Source: Bacteroidota bacterium (GTDB taxonomy: Bacteria > Bacteroidota > Bacteroidia > Flavobacteriales > Weeksellaceae). Taken from it: DNA of 43,737 bases. Positions 7,093 through 15,298 of the stretch are shown here, piece by piece. A program made the translations under genes and the position numbers. How positions within the stretch are numbered: position 1 is the first letter of the stretch; every line of letters starts with the position of its first letter. The notes under the pieces are model-generated. The model was not told the origin of the DNA. It worked only from the letters and a program-made list of their open reading frames with translations, and did not search any database. The DNA lies in contig JAEYOX010000002.1 in the NCBI GenBank assembly GCA_023411265.1, positions 1 through 43,737 of the forward strand, given 5' to 3'.

Positions 7093-9174
7093 ATGTACCT
7101 GAGTAAAATTAAACCTTTCCTTTACGTAGGGATTTTCTATCTTATTGCTTCATTTATTTTAAGGATTGTTCTGTTCGTTCATCCCATTACGACGGCAGAT
7201 TTTGGGGTAATGGAAGTGATCAGAATTCTGCTTGTCGGGATGTTGAATGATATTTTTGTATTTACTGTTGCCAGTGCCTTTCTCGCTATATATTTTCTTT
7301 TTCTATCCGATTCAAAATATCACAAACCGTACGGATACATTATTTTCGGGATTTTAGTAGCCTTTTTACTTTATACATTATACTTTCCGAACAATATTTT
7401 CAAGCAATACGGCGGTTCGGTTCCTGAAATTGCAGGAATTTTTGTGGGATTGAAAACATTTTTATTCGGACTGATGCTTTTTCTCCCCAAATATCGGAAA
7501 CAAATCAGAAACGTACTCTATTTTATAACCCTTTTTATTTATGTGGCAGCCATCGTTTTCAATGCTGTCAGCGAATTTTTCTTCTGGAACGAATTCGGAC
7601 TTCGTTATAATTTCATTGCGGTAGACTATTTAATTTATACCAATGAGGTGATTGGGAATATTATGGAAAGCTATCCGGTAGCACCTTTGTTTGCGGGCAT
7701 TTTTATTATTTCTCTTGTCGCCACTATTTTTATTTTTAGAAAAACGAAAGAGTCACTCGTTCAACTCCCTTCTTTTCCGAAGAAACTGGTGTTGTTGGCC
7801 AGCTACAGCGTTTTGTTTTTATTGAGTATTTTCTTCATTTCAAAACTATCGGAATTAAAATCTGATAACGTTTTTGCAACCGAACTTCAGGCCAACGGGT
7901 TCCCGAAATTTTATGAAGCTTTCACTCAGAAAGAACTCGATTATTTCCAGTTTTATCCGACGATGTCGCAAAGTGAAGCGGCAAACAATTTTCTGAAACA
8001 GTTTCAGCCTTCTTCTTTAGAAAGAACGATCACATCTGAACAGCCGGCAATCAAGAAAAATGTAGTGTTGATTTCAGTAGAAAGTCTGTCCGCAGATTTC
8101 ATGGAAATGTATGGAAATCAAAATAAAGTGACTCCTTTTCTGGATAGTTTAGCAAATGAATCCTTAGTGTTTACCCAGTTGTACGCGACAGGAAACAGAA
8201 CGGTAAGAGGTCTGGAAGCATTAACGATGTGTATCCCTCCCACCGCTGGTGAAAGTATTGTAAAAAGAAAAAATAACAAAAATAAATTCACAACCGGAAG
8301 TGTATTCAAATCAAAGGGTTATGAAGTGAAGTATCTTTACGGGGGTTACAGTTATTTTGATAATATGAAGGATTTCTTTGGTGGAAATGGGTATACTATT
8401 ATCGACCGGGATCATTTTACGCCGGAAGAAATCAGTTTCGCCAATGTGTGGGGTGTTGCAGACGAAGATATGGCGCGAAAAGCAGTTCAGGTGATGAATC
8501 AGGATGCGAAATCTGGAAGGCCATTTTTCCATCAGTGGATGACGGTTTCCAATCACCGGCCCTTTACTTATCCGGATGGAAGAATTGATATTCCGGGAAC
8601 GGCGAAATCAAGGGACGGCGGTGTGAAATATACTGATTATTCTATCAAAAAATTCTTTGAACTGGCCCGAAAGCAACCTTGGTTTGCCAATACCGTTTTT
8701 GTTATTGTAGCAGATCATTGCGCTTCCAGTGCAGGAAAAACCGAATTGCCGCTAGACAAATACCGAATCCCGGGAATGATTTATTCTCCCGGATTTATCC
8801 GGCCGCAGCAGTTTGAGAAATTGATGTCACAGATTGATGTGATGCCCACGCTTTTCGGGATTTTGAATTTCAGCTATAATTCGAAATTTCTGGGGCAGGA
8901 TGTTCTCGAAGAAACCTACATCCCACGAGCGTATATTGCTACGTATCAGGATTTAGGGTTGATAAAAAATGACCGTCTCACCGTTATATCGCCCACCAAA
9001 AGAGTGAGGCAATATTCACTGAAACTTCGGGATTCTGAGGAACACAGAAGTGGAATCAATGTTTATTATGATGAAACGCTTCTCTATAAACCCGATCAGA
9101 ATCTCGTAAACGAAAGCGTTTCAGTTTATCAGTCTACTTCTTATTGGTTGAAAAACAATATGCTGAATAAATAA
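7093..9174 (+). CDS. LTA synthase (LtaS)-family membrane sulfatase-fold enzyme
   Basis: 693 residues from the ATG at 7093 (a GTG at 7090 is an alternative). Residues 1-255 hold about five membrane helices; residues about 320-640 form a periplasmic alkaline-phosphatase/sulfatase-like domain. The metal and nucleophile positions of LtaS are recognisable: Glu330 in VVLISVESLSADF, Thr370 in GNRTVRGLEAL, and Asp541-His542 in VIVADHC. LtaS enzymes transfer glycerophosphate from phosphatidylglycerol. In a diderm the real product may instead be a phosphoglycerol or phosphoethanolamine modification of glycans or lipids, so I do not assign ltaS. It follows ribH by 29 bases without a visible promoter. 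Confidence 0.85.
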   Translation: MYLSKIKPFLYVGIFYLIASFILRIVLFVHPITTADFGVMEVIRILLVGMLNDIFVFTVASAFLAIYFLFLSDSKYHKPYGYIIFGILVAFLLYTLYFPNNIFKQYGGSVPEIAGIFVGLKTFLFGLMLFLPKYRKQIRNVLYFITLFIYVAAIVFNAVSEFFFWNEFGLRYNFIAVDYLIYTNEVIGNIMESYPVAPLFAGIFIISLVATIFIFRKTKESLVQLPSFPKKLVLLASYSVLFLLSIFFISKLSELKSDNVFATELQANGFPKFYEAFTQKELDYFQFYPTMSQSEAANNFLKQFQPSSLERTITSEQPAIKKNVVLISVESLSADFMEMYGNQNKVTPFLDSLANESLVFTQLYATGNRTVRGLEALTMCIPPTAGESIVKRKNNKNKFTTGSVFKSKGYEVKYLYGGYSYFDNMKDFFGGNGYTIIDRDHFTPEEISFANVWGVADEDMARKAVQVMNQDAKSGRPFFHQWMTVSNHRPFTYPDGRIDIPGTAKSRDGGVKYTDYSIKKFFELARKQPWFANTVFVIVADHCASSAGKTELPLDKYRIPGMIYSPGFIRPQQFEKLMSQIDVMPTLFGILNFSYNSKFLGQDVLEETYIPRAYIATYQDLGLIKNDRLTVISPTKRVRQYSLKLRDSEEHRSGINVYYDETLLYKPDQNLVNESVSVYQSTSYWLKNNMLNK

Positions 9175-9276
9175 AACTGAAGCGTAAATTATATAAAGAA
9201 GCACTCAGTAGTTGTAAGATATACGTTTCTCCAATTTTTGATCTTTGGATGTAACAAGAATAATTCAATTTTATTT

Positions 9277-10125
9277 ATGAAATGGACTGGAGACCGAAGC
9301 GGAAACGTGGATGACCGTCGTGGCAAAGGCGGAGGAATGCTTGTTGGTGGTGGTTTAGGAACGCTAATTATTGCTGCGATCGTTTTTTTTCTGGGTGGTG
9401 ATCCTTCTGCCATTTTAGGCTCAGGTACGGCGACTTCTACAACAACCGAACAAAGAGAACTTACTGCTGAAGAGAAAAAAATTGAAGAGTTTATTTCTAT
9501 GCTTACTGCCGAGAATGAACAAACCTGGGATGCCATTTTCTCTGAAAACGGAATGCAATATGATCCCGCAAAAGTTGTTCTTTTCGAAGGAACTACACAG
9601 TCCGGTTGCGGGACTGCGCAGGCTGCGATGGGTCCTTTTTACTGTCCTTCAGATCAAACGGTTTATATGGATATGAGTTTTTTTGCAGAACTACAAAGCC
9701 GTTTCGGAGCTCAGGTGACAGAATTTTCTGTAGCTTATGTGATGGCGCACGAAATGGGGCATCATGTTCAGAATCTTCTCGGAACATTGCATAAAACTGA
9801 ACAACTGAGAAGAAGTGGCAGATATTCAGAATCAGAGATGAACCAAATTTCCGTCGCCACCGAATTGCAGGCCGATTTCTATGCCGGTCTCTGGGCAAGA
9901 TACACAGAAAACCGCGAACGTTTCTTAGAACCCGGTGATCTGGAAGCCGCCATCAGTGCTGCAGAAGCAGTAGGGGATGATAATATCCAAAAACGCTCTC
10001 AGGGCTATGTGAATCAGGAAAGTTTCACGCATGGATCTTCAGCACAACGCAGAGAATGGTTTATGAAAGGATACAATACGGGAGATATTACCCAAGGCGA
10101 TACTTTCGGTGCTTTACTGAGGTAA
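9277..10125 (+). CDS. Neutral zinc metallopeptidase (YpfJ / KPN_02809 family)
   Basis: 282 residues from the ATG at 9277; the frame extends upstream to 9238, but the family begins with the MKWTGDRSGNVDDRRG pattern seen here. One membrane helix follows a Gly-rich stretch (about 22-40), and the rest is probably periplasmic. The gluzincin-like HEMGH motif lies at 158-162, within YVMAHEMGHHVQNLLG, and a conserved ELQADFYAG segment further on probably supplies the remaining zinc ligand. Substrates of this family are unknown. A single gene between the LtaS-like gene and the 2H phosphoesterase, 12 bases before the latter. Confidence 0.92.
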   Translation: MKWTGDRSGNVDDRRGKGGGMLVGGGLGTLIIAAIVFFLGGDPSAILGSGTATSTTTEQRELTAEEKKIEEFISMLTAENEQTWDAIFSENGMQYDPAKVVLFEGTTQSGCGTAQAAMGPFYCPSDQTVYMDMSFFAELQSRFGAQVTEFSVAYVMAHEMGHHVQNLLGTLHKTEQLRRSGRYSESEMNQISVATELQADFYAGLWARYTENRERFLEPGDLEAAISAAEAVGDDNIQKRSQGYVNQESFTHGSSAQRREWFMKGYNTGDITQGDTFGALLR

Positions 10126-10137
10126 TATTTACTATTG

Positions 10138-10665
10138 ATGAGCTTGTATTTCATTGCAGTAGAACCTCATAGTGAGTTGACCGACAAAATTCGACTGATA
10201 CAAAAAGATTTTGCCGAACGTTTCTTATCATCCAAATCTTACAGAAATTTTCCACACATCACGATTATTCCGCCTTTTTCTTGTCAAGATGATCAGGAAA
10301 GAGGACTTATTTCAAAATTCATGAAAATTCCGCTTTCTACTGAAAAGTTTACGGTACATTTGGACGGCTTTGGTTCCTTCCCTAATTTTAAAAGTCCCGC
10401 AATTTTTATAAAACCTGAAAATGACTCTGAACTCACAGGAATTTTTAACGAAATTAATTCGGCCATGAAAAGTTTTGATTATCATGATTCAAAATTCCGG
10501 CCCCACCTTACGGTAGCTTACCGTGATTTGTCTCCTGAAAATTACAGAAAATCCTGGCAAGAATATCAGAAGAAGAGTTTTCGAGATAGTTTTGTAGTGA
10601 GTGCTGTGAATCTTTACAAACATGATGGCAGGAAATGGAATAAAATAGCATCTAAATTCTTATAA
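10138..10665 (+). CDS. 2'-5' RNA ligase / 2H phosphoesterase superfamily protein
   Basis: 175 residues from the ATG at 10138 (a TTG one codon earlier is possible). The two His-x-Thr motifs that define the 2H superfamily are present: HIT at 40-42 (FPHITIIPPF) and HLT at 123-125 (RPHLTVAYRD). The family includes LigT and ThpR RNA ligases and cyclic-nucleotide phosphodiesterases; the exact substrate cannot be told. It is separated by 12 bases from the metallopeptidase gene and ends just before a hairpin shared with the convergent gene at 10706. Confidence 0.88.
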   Translation: MSLYFIAVEPHSELTDKIRLIQKDFAERFLSSKSYRNFPHITIIPPFSCQDDQERGLISKFMKIPLSTEKFTVHLDGFGSFPNFKSPAIFIKPENDSELTGIFNEINSAMKSFDYHDSKFRPHLTVAYRDLSPENYRKSWQEYQKKSFRDSFVVSAVNLYKHDGRKWNKIASKFL

Positions 10666-10667
10666 AA

Positions 10668-10695
10668 AAAGCCATCCGAAAATTTTGATGGCTTT
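10668..10695. terminator. Bidirectional terminator hairpin between convergent genes
   Basis: AAAGCCATC (10668-10676) pairs with GATGGCTTT (10687-10695). The A-run at 10664-10670 becomes a T-run on the - strand, so the hairpin serves the gene ending at 10706 well, and the + strand gene ending at 10665 more weakly. Confidence 0.85.
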
Positions 10696-10705
10696 ATTTA
10701 TGGTG

Positions 10706-12385
10706 TTAGTTCTGTTCAGATGACTGTAAGATCTTTTCAAGAATTCTTAGGGTGATCATATAGGTCGGTTTTACACCCGTAAGACCCAGGCCGCCGGAAG
10801 ATAATGTGGCTCCGGTTTCCAAAGGATTGTCGGAAGCATAATACCCATAACAAACAAATAGTTCGGGTGAAATATGATGCCTGATGCTGGAAGCTACTTG
10901 AATAGCCTTTTGATAATGCGCACCTTCCATTTCCAGTCCCACCGCTTTCCATGTGGTATTCATGAAATAGGAAAGAATGTCTTTATTCTGAAGTGAAGTG
11001 CCTAAAACAGTAATCATGGGTCCTTCAAATGCTTTGATTTCATCGTCTTCAAAATCTTCTAACTTTAAAGCGTTTTCAAAAACATAATTGTCAGCTGTTC
11101 CTTCAAAAATATGGGAAGTTGGAATCATAATATCACCTTTCGCTCCGGTCAGAATTCCTGCTTTACCCATAATGGATATGGATTTTACGTGCATGGTATA
11201 CACTTCCTGATTGTGCTCATACGGCCGAAGCAATTCATCCATTATTTCAAAAGCCTGTTCGCCGAAAGCATAATCAAATACTAAAATCACATCATCGCCG
11301 CGATAATTGATTCCGGAAAATGGAGTGTTTTTCAGATTGATTTTCTTTAAATCAATAATTTGAACATCAATATTGCTTCCGCTGTCATCATTTATATATA
11401 TAAGGCCCGATTCTAACGAATGATCCAAGATCTTTTCCTGTAATGCTTTTTTGTTGCTTATTTCTTCATAAAGCGAATAATCCACTTCTTTTGTTGCTTT
11501 TTTTCCGATAGCGTCATTGGCAAACAGCATATTTTTAACGGAGTGCATGTTGGCCGAAATAATATGAAGATTCCGCATATGGAGATCGTTGGTAGCCAGA
11601 ACGTTTTTCACATTATTAGCCCATTTTTCCCCAAAAAGATGATGCCCGACACGTTCCCGCAGAACCGCACTAAAGAAGATTTCCCGTTCACGGGTGCCCT
11701 TCATGTCTTCTAAACTGACGCTTCCCAGATGGTAAATAATCTTAAAAAGCCTGTCCGGGTTTTTATCGCTCCCGAAATTATTGTAAGCGTGAAGGACTTC
11801 ATCAAAAGTTCTGCCCATGAGTGACGAAAGATGAATCAGGGCCACTTCTTTTTCTTTCCGGCTCATTTTCTTTTCACCTTTAGATACTTCTTCTATAATT
11901 CTCCAGGTTCGGGAGGGTTTGTAATTTTCATCTTTATTGTAGGCCAGTTCTCGAATTTTATCTGCTTCGATGTAAAGAAAAGTAAGATGGGTCAGAATAT
12001 CATAAATTTCTGAGCGGCCAAGAAGAACTTCAATATTCATTTGATGATCATCGATACGGTAGCAGTTTCTTCGTCTTTTTTTAGGTACAATGATTTCAAA
12101 ACTGCCTTTTTCAAAACCTTCATCGGAAGTGAGATGTACAAATGCCGTTTCTTCTATCCCTTCCGGAAGCCTGTCCAGAACGTAAAGTAAGCCATCAAGT
12201 TCTATTTTATTGGGAATGCTCATAGACCCGTAAATTTCGGGTGAAATCGTCATGAGCAGATTTCGAATGGTTTCTCCGGAAACGCCTCCCGGTTTGAAAA
12301 AACCTCTATAGAAGAGGTGTCGCATGGTTACATACAGCCTTTCGATGGCTTCTGTGGTTTCGCGCGCCCGTAAGTTTGTTGCCAT
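10706..12385 (-). CDS. DUF6909-type protein with a nucleoside-phosphorylase-like C-terminal region
   Basis: 559 residues, with no signal peptide or membrane segment, so cytoplasmic. I recall this as a Bacteroidota-restricted family (DUF6909). The N-terminal 300 residues are helical and charged, with no motif I know. The C-terminal 160 residues carry features reminiscent of the purine/uridine phosphorylase and MTA/SAH nucleosidase fold: a KAGILTGAKGDIMIPTSHIF segment at 408-427, GLEMEGAHY at 483-491 (compare the MEMEGAA-type ribose-binding signature) and YYASDNPLETG at 516-526 (compare the Ser/Asp purine-site loop). This is inference; activity is unproven. It is transcribed divergently from glutamine synthetase III across a 330-base gap. 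Confidence 0.75.
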   Translation of the reverse strand: MATNLRARETTEAIERLYVTMRHLFYRGFFKPGGVSGETIRNLLMTISPEIYGSMSIPNKIELDGLLYVLDRLPEGIEETAFVHLTSDEGFEKGSFEIIVPKKRRRNCYRIDDHQMNIEVLLGRSEIYDILTHLTFLYIEADKIRELAYNKDENYKPSRTWRIIEEVSKGEKKMSRKEKEVALIHLSSLMGRTFDEVLHAYNNFGSDKNPDRLFKIIYHLGSVSLEDMKGTREREIFFSAVLRERVGHHLFGEKWANNVKNVLATNDLHMRNLHIISANMHSVKNMLFANDAIGKKATKEVDYSLYEEISNKKALQEKILDHSLESGLIYINDDSGSNIDVQIIDLKKINLKNTPFSGINYRGDDVILVFDYAFGEQAFEIMDELLRPYEHNQEVYTMHVKSISIMGKAGILTGAKGDIMIPTSHIFEGTADNYVFENALKLEDFEDDEIKAFEGPMITVLGTSLQNKDILSYFMNTTWKAVGLEMEGAHYQKAIQVASSIRHHISPELFVCYGYYASDNPLETGATLSSGGLGLTGVKPTYMITLRILEKILQSSEQN

Positions 12386-12427
12386 AAATTATGCAGCGTA
12401 TTTGTTGAATTTATAATTAATGACGCA

Positions 12428-12435
12428 CAAAGTTA
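12428..12435 (-). promoter_or_regulatory. -7 promoter box for the DUF6909-type gene
   Basis: On the - strand this reads TAACTTTG, a match to TAnnTTTG, about 42 bases before the ATG at 12385. No clear -33 element was found. Confidence 0.5.
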
Positions 12436-12558
12436 ACGAATTAAAATTAATTTCATTTTAAAATTCAAAATTTCTTCGTAGCCAGAAACAAAATCAGGAA
12501 TTTTAGCTTTTAATTAGGTAAAATAGTTGCTTATTTCTTCTGTTTAAAGGAATAGGAA

Positions 12559-12574
12559 GAGTTTAAATAAACTC
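12559..12574. repeat. Inverted repeat upstream of glutamine synthetase III
   Basis: GAGTTTA (12559-12565), two-base spacer AA, TAAACTC (12568-12574). It sits in the 330-base divergent gap between 10706-12385 and glnN, 114 bases before the putative glnN -7 box. A regulator site is possible. The rest of the gap is AT-rich with no open frame I would call. Confidence 0.45.
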
Positions 12575-12589
12575 ATTTATTATGATATA

Positions 12590-12606
12590 CCCCTTTTTCT
12601 AAGGGG
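12590..12606 (+). other. Short hairpin in the glnN upstream region
   Basis: CCCCTT (12590-12595) and AAGGGG (12601-12606) with a five-base loop, followed by CTGTTTT. It could be a weak terminator for a short upstream transcript or a structural element, and it lies upstream of the likely glnN start of transcription. Confidence 0.35.
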
Positions 12607-12688
12607 CTGTTTTAAATTAGTGAGTATAAATTTTTGTTTCGCACCCTGAAATTTTGATACAATTTATCTTTTCAAACAAGAAATATCC

Positions 12689-12696
12689 TATTTTTG
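12689..12696 (+). promoter_or_regulatory. -7 promoter box of glnN (TATTTTTG)
   Basis: Match to TAnnTTTG, 19 bases before the ATG at 12716. No TTTG was found at the expected -33 distance, which could mean that activation needs an additional factor. Confidence 0.6.
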
Positions 12697-12715
12697 CAGA
12701 ATAAAACTACAACAT

Positions 12716-14917
12716 ATGTCAACATTACGATTCAAAGCTTTATCGGAATTGCCTTTCAGAAATTACAGGAAGGATAATGCCGTAGATGTCCCGAAAAAAC
12801 TTTCTGAGCTGTTTTGCGAGAACGTTTTTTCTGAAGAAACAATGAGGAATTATCTCACCAAAGAAGCATTTACTTCAATACAGGACGCTATTAAGAGAGG
12901 AACGAAGACGCCTCGGCATATTGCGGACCAGATTGCAGTATCAATGAAAGACTGGGCATTATCAAAAGGTGCCACACATTATACCCACTGGTTTCAGCCA
13001 TTAACGGGTTCTACGGCGGAGAAGCATGACAGTTTTTTCACTCCGTTTGAAAGCGATAGAGCTATTGAAAGATTCAATGGAAGTATGTTGATCCAACAGG
13101 AGCCTGATGCATCGTCTTTTCCAAACGGAGGAATCAGGAATACTTTTGAGGCAAGAGGATATACGGCTTGGGATCCAACATCTCCTGCTTTTATCATCGG
13201 GACCACCCTTTGTATTCCTTCCATTTTTATTTCCTACACCGGTGAAACGCTGGATTATAAAACGCCGCTCCTCCGGGCACTGCAGGCAGTGGATGTAGCA
13301 GCAACAGAAGTCTGTAAGGCTTATTTTGATAAAAATGTAACGAAAGTAACTGCAACTTTAGGTTGGGAACAAGAATATTTCCTTATCGATACTGCACTGT
13401 ATCAATCCCGGCCCGATTTGGTGTTTACCGGAAGAACGTTGTTGGGGCACGCTCCTGCGAAAGGACAGCAGTTAGATGACCATTATTTCGGTTCCATTCC
13501 TACACGAGTGATGAATTTTATGAAGGAACTGGAAATCGAATGTATGAAACTGGGAATTCCTGTAACAACACGTCATAACGAGGTGGCGCCCAATCAGTTT
13601 GAATTGGCGCCGATGTTTGAAGAAACCAACGTCGCTGTAGATCATAATTCTTTATTGATGGATATTATGGCAAGGGTGGCTCATAAACATCATTTTCATA
13701 TTCTTTTTCACGAAAAACCATTCAAAGGAGTTAACGGTAGCGGTAAGCATAACAACTGGTCGTTAGCAACGGATACCGGAGAAAATCTTCTCAGTCCCGG
13801 CAAAAATCCTAAGAAGAATTTGCAGTTTCTTACGTTCTTTGTCAATTCATTGAAAGCTGTTTCGGAATATTCCGATCTTCTGAGAGCGAGCATTGCGTCA
13901 GCAAATAATGATCATCGTTTGGGAGCTAATGAAGCACCACCTGCTATTATTTCAGCATTTATTGGGAGTCAATTGTATCGTGTTCTTGAAGAACTGGAAA
14001 AAGTAACCGACGGCAAACTCTCTCCTGAAGAAAAAACCGAATTAAAGCTGAATGTTGTGGGTAAAATTCCTGAAATCTTGCTGGATAATACCGACAGAAA
14101 CAGAACTTCACCTTTTGCGTTCACTGGAAATAAATTTGAATTCCGTGCAGTGGGTTCTTCTGCCAACTGTGCCGAGCCAATGACTGTGCTGAACGCCATC
14201 GTCGCTAAACAACTCAGATCTTTCAAATCAGAAGTTGACCACTTGATCGAGAAGAAAAGCCTTAAAAAAGACGAAGCCATATTTAATATTCTCAGAGAGT
14301 ATATTAAGGAATGCAAGCACATCATGTTTGAAGGTGATGGGTATTCTGAAGACTGGGCTAATGAAGCTGAGCAGCGAGGCCTCAATAACCTGAGAACAAC
14401 GCCGGAGGCTCTGAAAAAGGAACTTGATCCGAGGTTTATTTCACTTTATGAGGAACTGGGGATTTATAATCACAGAGAATTTGAAGCACGAAATGAAATT
14501 AAACTAGAGAAATATGCTACGGTTATTGATATTGAAGCTCAGGTTATTTCAGATATTGCCCGCAATCATATTATCCCGGCAGCATTGAATTATCAGAACA
14601 GACTGATTGACAATGTGAAAGGTATAAAAGAAATTTTTAATGAAGAGGAATATATTGTTTTAGCAAATGAACAAATGCAGCTGATTCGCGAGATTTCAAA
14701 GAATGTGTCTCAGATTAAAACCGGTGTTGATGAGCTACTGGAAGCGAAAGAAAGGGCAAGGAGTATGAAGGCAGGTCAGGAGCAGGCAGAAATGTACTGC
14801 AATGAAGTCAAGCCTAAATTCGACCGCATTCGAGACGCGAGTGATTCCCTAGAAATGATGGTGGATGATGAACTCTGGCCTATGACCAAATATCGAGAAC
14901 TCCTTTTCACACGTTAA
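12716..14917 (+). CDS. glnN: Glutamine synthetase type III
   Basis: 733 residues, the usual size for GSIII and far longer than GSI or GSII. It makes glutamine from glutamate, ammonia and ATP in the cytoplasm. GSIII signatures are plain: ARGYTAWDPTSPAF at 146-159, the catalytic-core Glu pair in GWEQEYFLID (Glu218, Glu220), HNEVAPNQFELAPMFEETN, and GKHNNWSLATDTGENLL. The C-terminal third is the GSIII-specific extension with coiled-coil character. It is monocistronic, with its own -7 box and a strong terminator. Together with the NADP-glutamate dehydrogenase at 26732 it supplies ammonia assimilation. Confidence 0.97.
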   Translation: MSTLRFKALSELPFRNYRKDNAVDVPKKLSELFCENVFSEETMRNYLTKEAFTSIQDAIKRGTKTPRHIADQIAVSMKDWALSKGATHYTHWFQPLTGSTAEKHDSFFTPFESDRAIERFNGSMLIQQEPDASSFPNGGIRNTFEARGYTAWDPTSPAFIIGTTLCIPSIFISYTGETLDYKTPLLRALQAVDVAATEVCKAYFDKNVTKVTATLGWEQEYFLIDTALYQSRPDLVFTGRTLLGHAPAKGQQLDDHYFGSIPTRVMNFMKELEIECMKLGIPVTTRHNEVAPNQFELAPMFEETNVAVDHNSLLMDIMARVAHKHHFHILFHEKPFKGVNGSGKHNNWSLATDTGENLLSPGKNPKKNLQFLTFFVNSLKAVSEYSDLLRASIASANNDHRLGANEAPPAIISAFIGSQLYRVLEELEKVTDGKLSPEEKTELKLNVVGKIPEILLDNTDRNRTSPFAFTGNKFEFRAVGSSANCAEPMTVLNAIVAKQLRSFKSEVDHLIEKKSLKKDEAIFNILREYIKECKHIMFEGDGYSEDWANEAEQRGLNNLRTTPEALKKELDPRFISLYEELGIYNHREFEARNEIKLEKYATVIDIEAQVISDIARNHIIPAALNYQNRLIDNVKGIKEIFNEEEYIVLANEQMQLIREISKNVSQIKTGVDELLEAKERARSMKAGQEQAEMYCNEVKPKFDRIRDASDSLEMMVDDELWPMTKYRELLFTR

Positions 14918-14924
14918 TTTACAG

Positions 14925-14948
14925 TCCCGCCAACGAGCGGGATTTTTT
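14925..14948 (+). terminator. Intrinsic terminator of glnN
   Basis: TCCCGC (14925-14930) and GCGGGA (14937-14942) around loop CAACGA, followed by six T (14943-14948), starting 8 bases after the glnN stop. Confidence 0.93.
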
Positions 14949-15032
14949 ACGAATACGATAAATTTTGCCATAATTTTTCAATAAATGATCAGTGTCTTTT
15001 TTCTGTGAATTTTTAAAACATTGAGCCTTAAC

Positions 15033-15068
15033 ATCTTATATAATTATAGACTGATCTTTATATAATTA
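15033..15068. repeat. Direct repeat with 21-base phasing in a non-coding gap
   Basis: ATCTTATATAATTA (15033-15046) and ATCTTTATATAATTA (15054-15068) start 21 bases apart, about two helical turns. They lie in the 381-base gap between glnN and the NlpC/P60 gene, in which I find no coding frame. A phased repeat of this kind can be a regulator site, but AT-rich chance similarity is also possible. Confidence 0.4.
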
Positions 15069-15111
15069 ATAGATAACAGCGATAAATGTTAATGTTTCTT
15101 AATGAAATAAG

Positions 15112-15147
15112 AAGCCGCAAAGGCCTAATTAAAGGGATTTGCGGCTT
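15112..15147 (+). terminator. Orphan terminator-like hairpin
   Basis: AAGCCGCAAA (15112-15121) pairs perfectly with TTTGCGGCTT (15138-15147) around a 16-base loop, with T-rich sequence after it. It is 195 bases past the glnN stop and behind glnN's own terminator, so it may end a separate short transcript. No gene immediately precedes it. Confidence 0.5.
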
Positions 15148-15155
15148 TCAATTCT

Positions 15156-15180
15156 TTAACATACCAGAAAAATATGTTAA
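15156..15180. repeat. Inverted repeat TTAACATA-N9-TATGTTAA
   Basis: Perfect eight-base arms at 15156-15163 and 15173-15180, 60 bases before the -7 box of the NlpC/P60 gene. The spacing and symmetry are compatible with a dimeric regulator site. Confidence 0.45.
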
Positions 15181-15239
15181 ATTGTGTTAAAAGGTCTTCC
15201 AGAAATTTCTTAAAAAAGCTCGGTTTCAGTGGTTTTATC

Positions 15240-15247
15240 TACTTTTG
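15240..15247 (+). promoter_or_regulatory. -7 promoter box (TACTTTTG) of the NlpC/P60 gene
   Basis: Match to TAnnTTTG, 51 bases before the ATG at 15299; the leader would be about 45 bases. No convincing -33 element. Confidence 0.55.
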
Positions 15248-15298
15248 TTTTGCATTTGAGTAAATAATAAGACCTACTAACACAGATAATCAATATAT

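Noticed and set aside
9175..9276. A promoter for the zinc metallopeptidase gene
   Set aside because: The nearest candidate, GATCTTTG at 9240-9247, misses the first base of the box and lacks a well-spaced -33 element.
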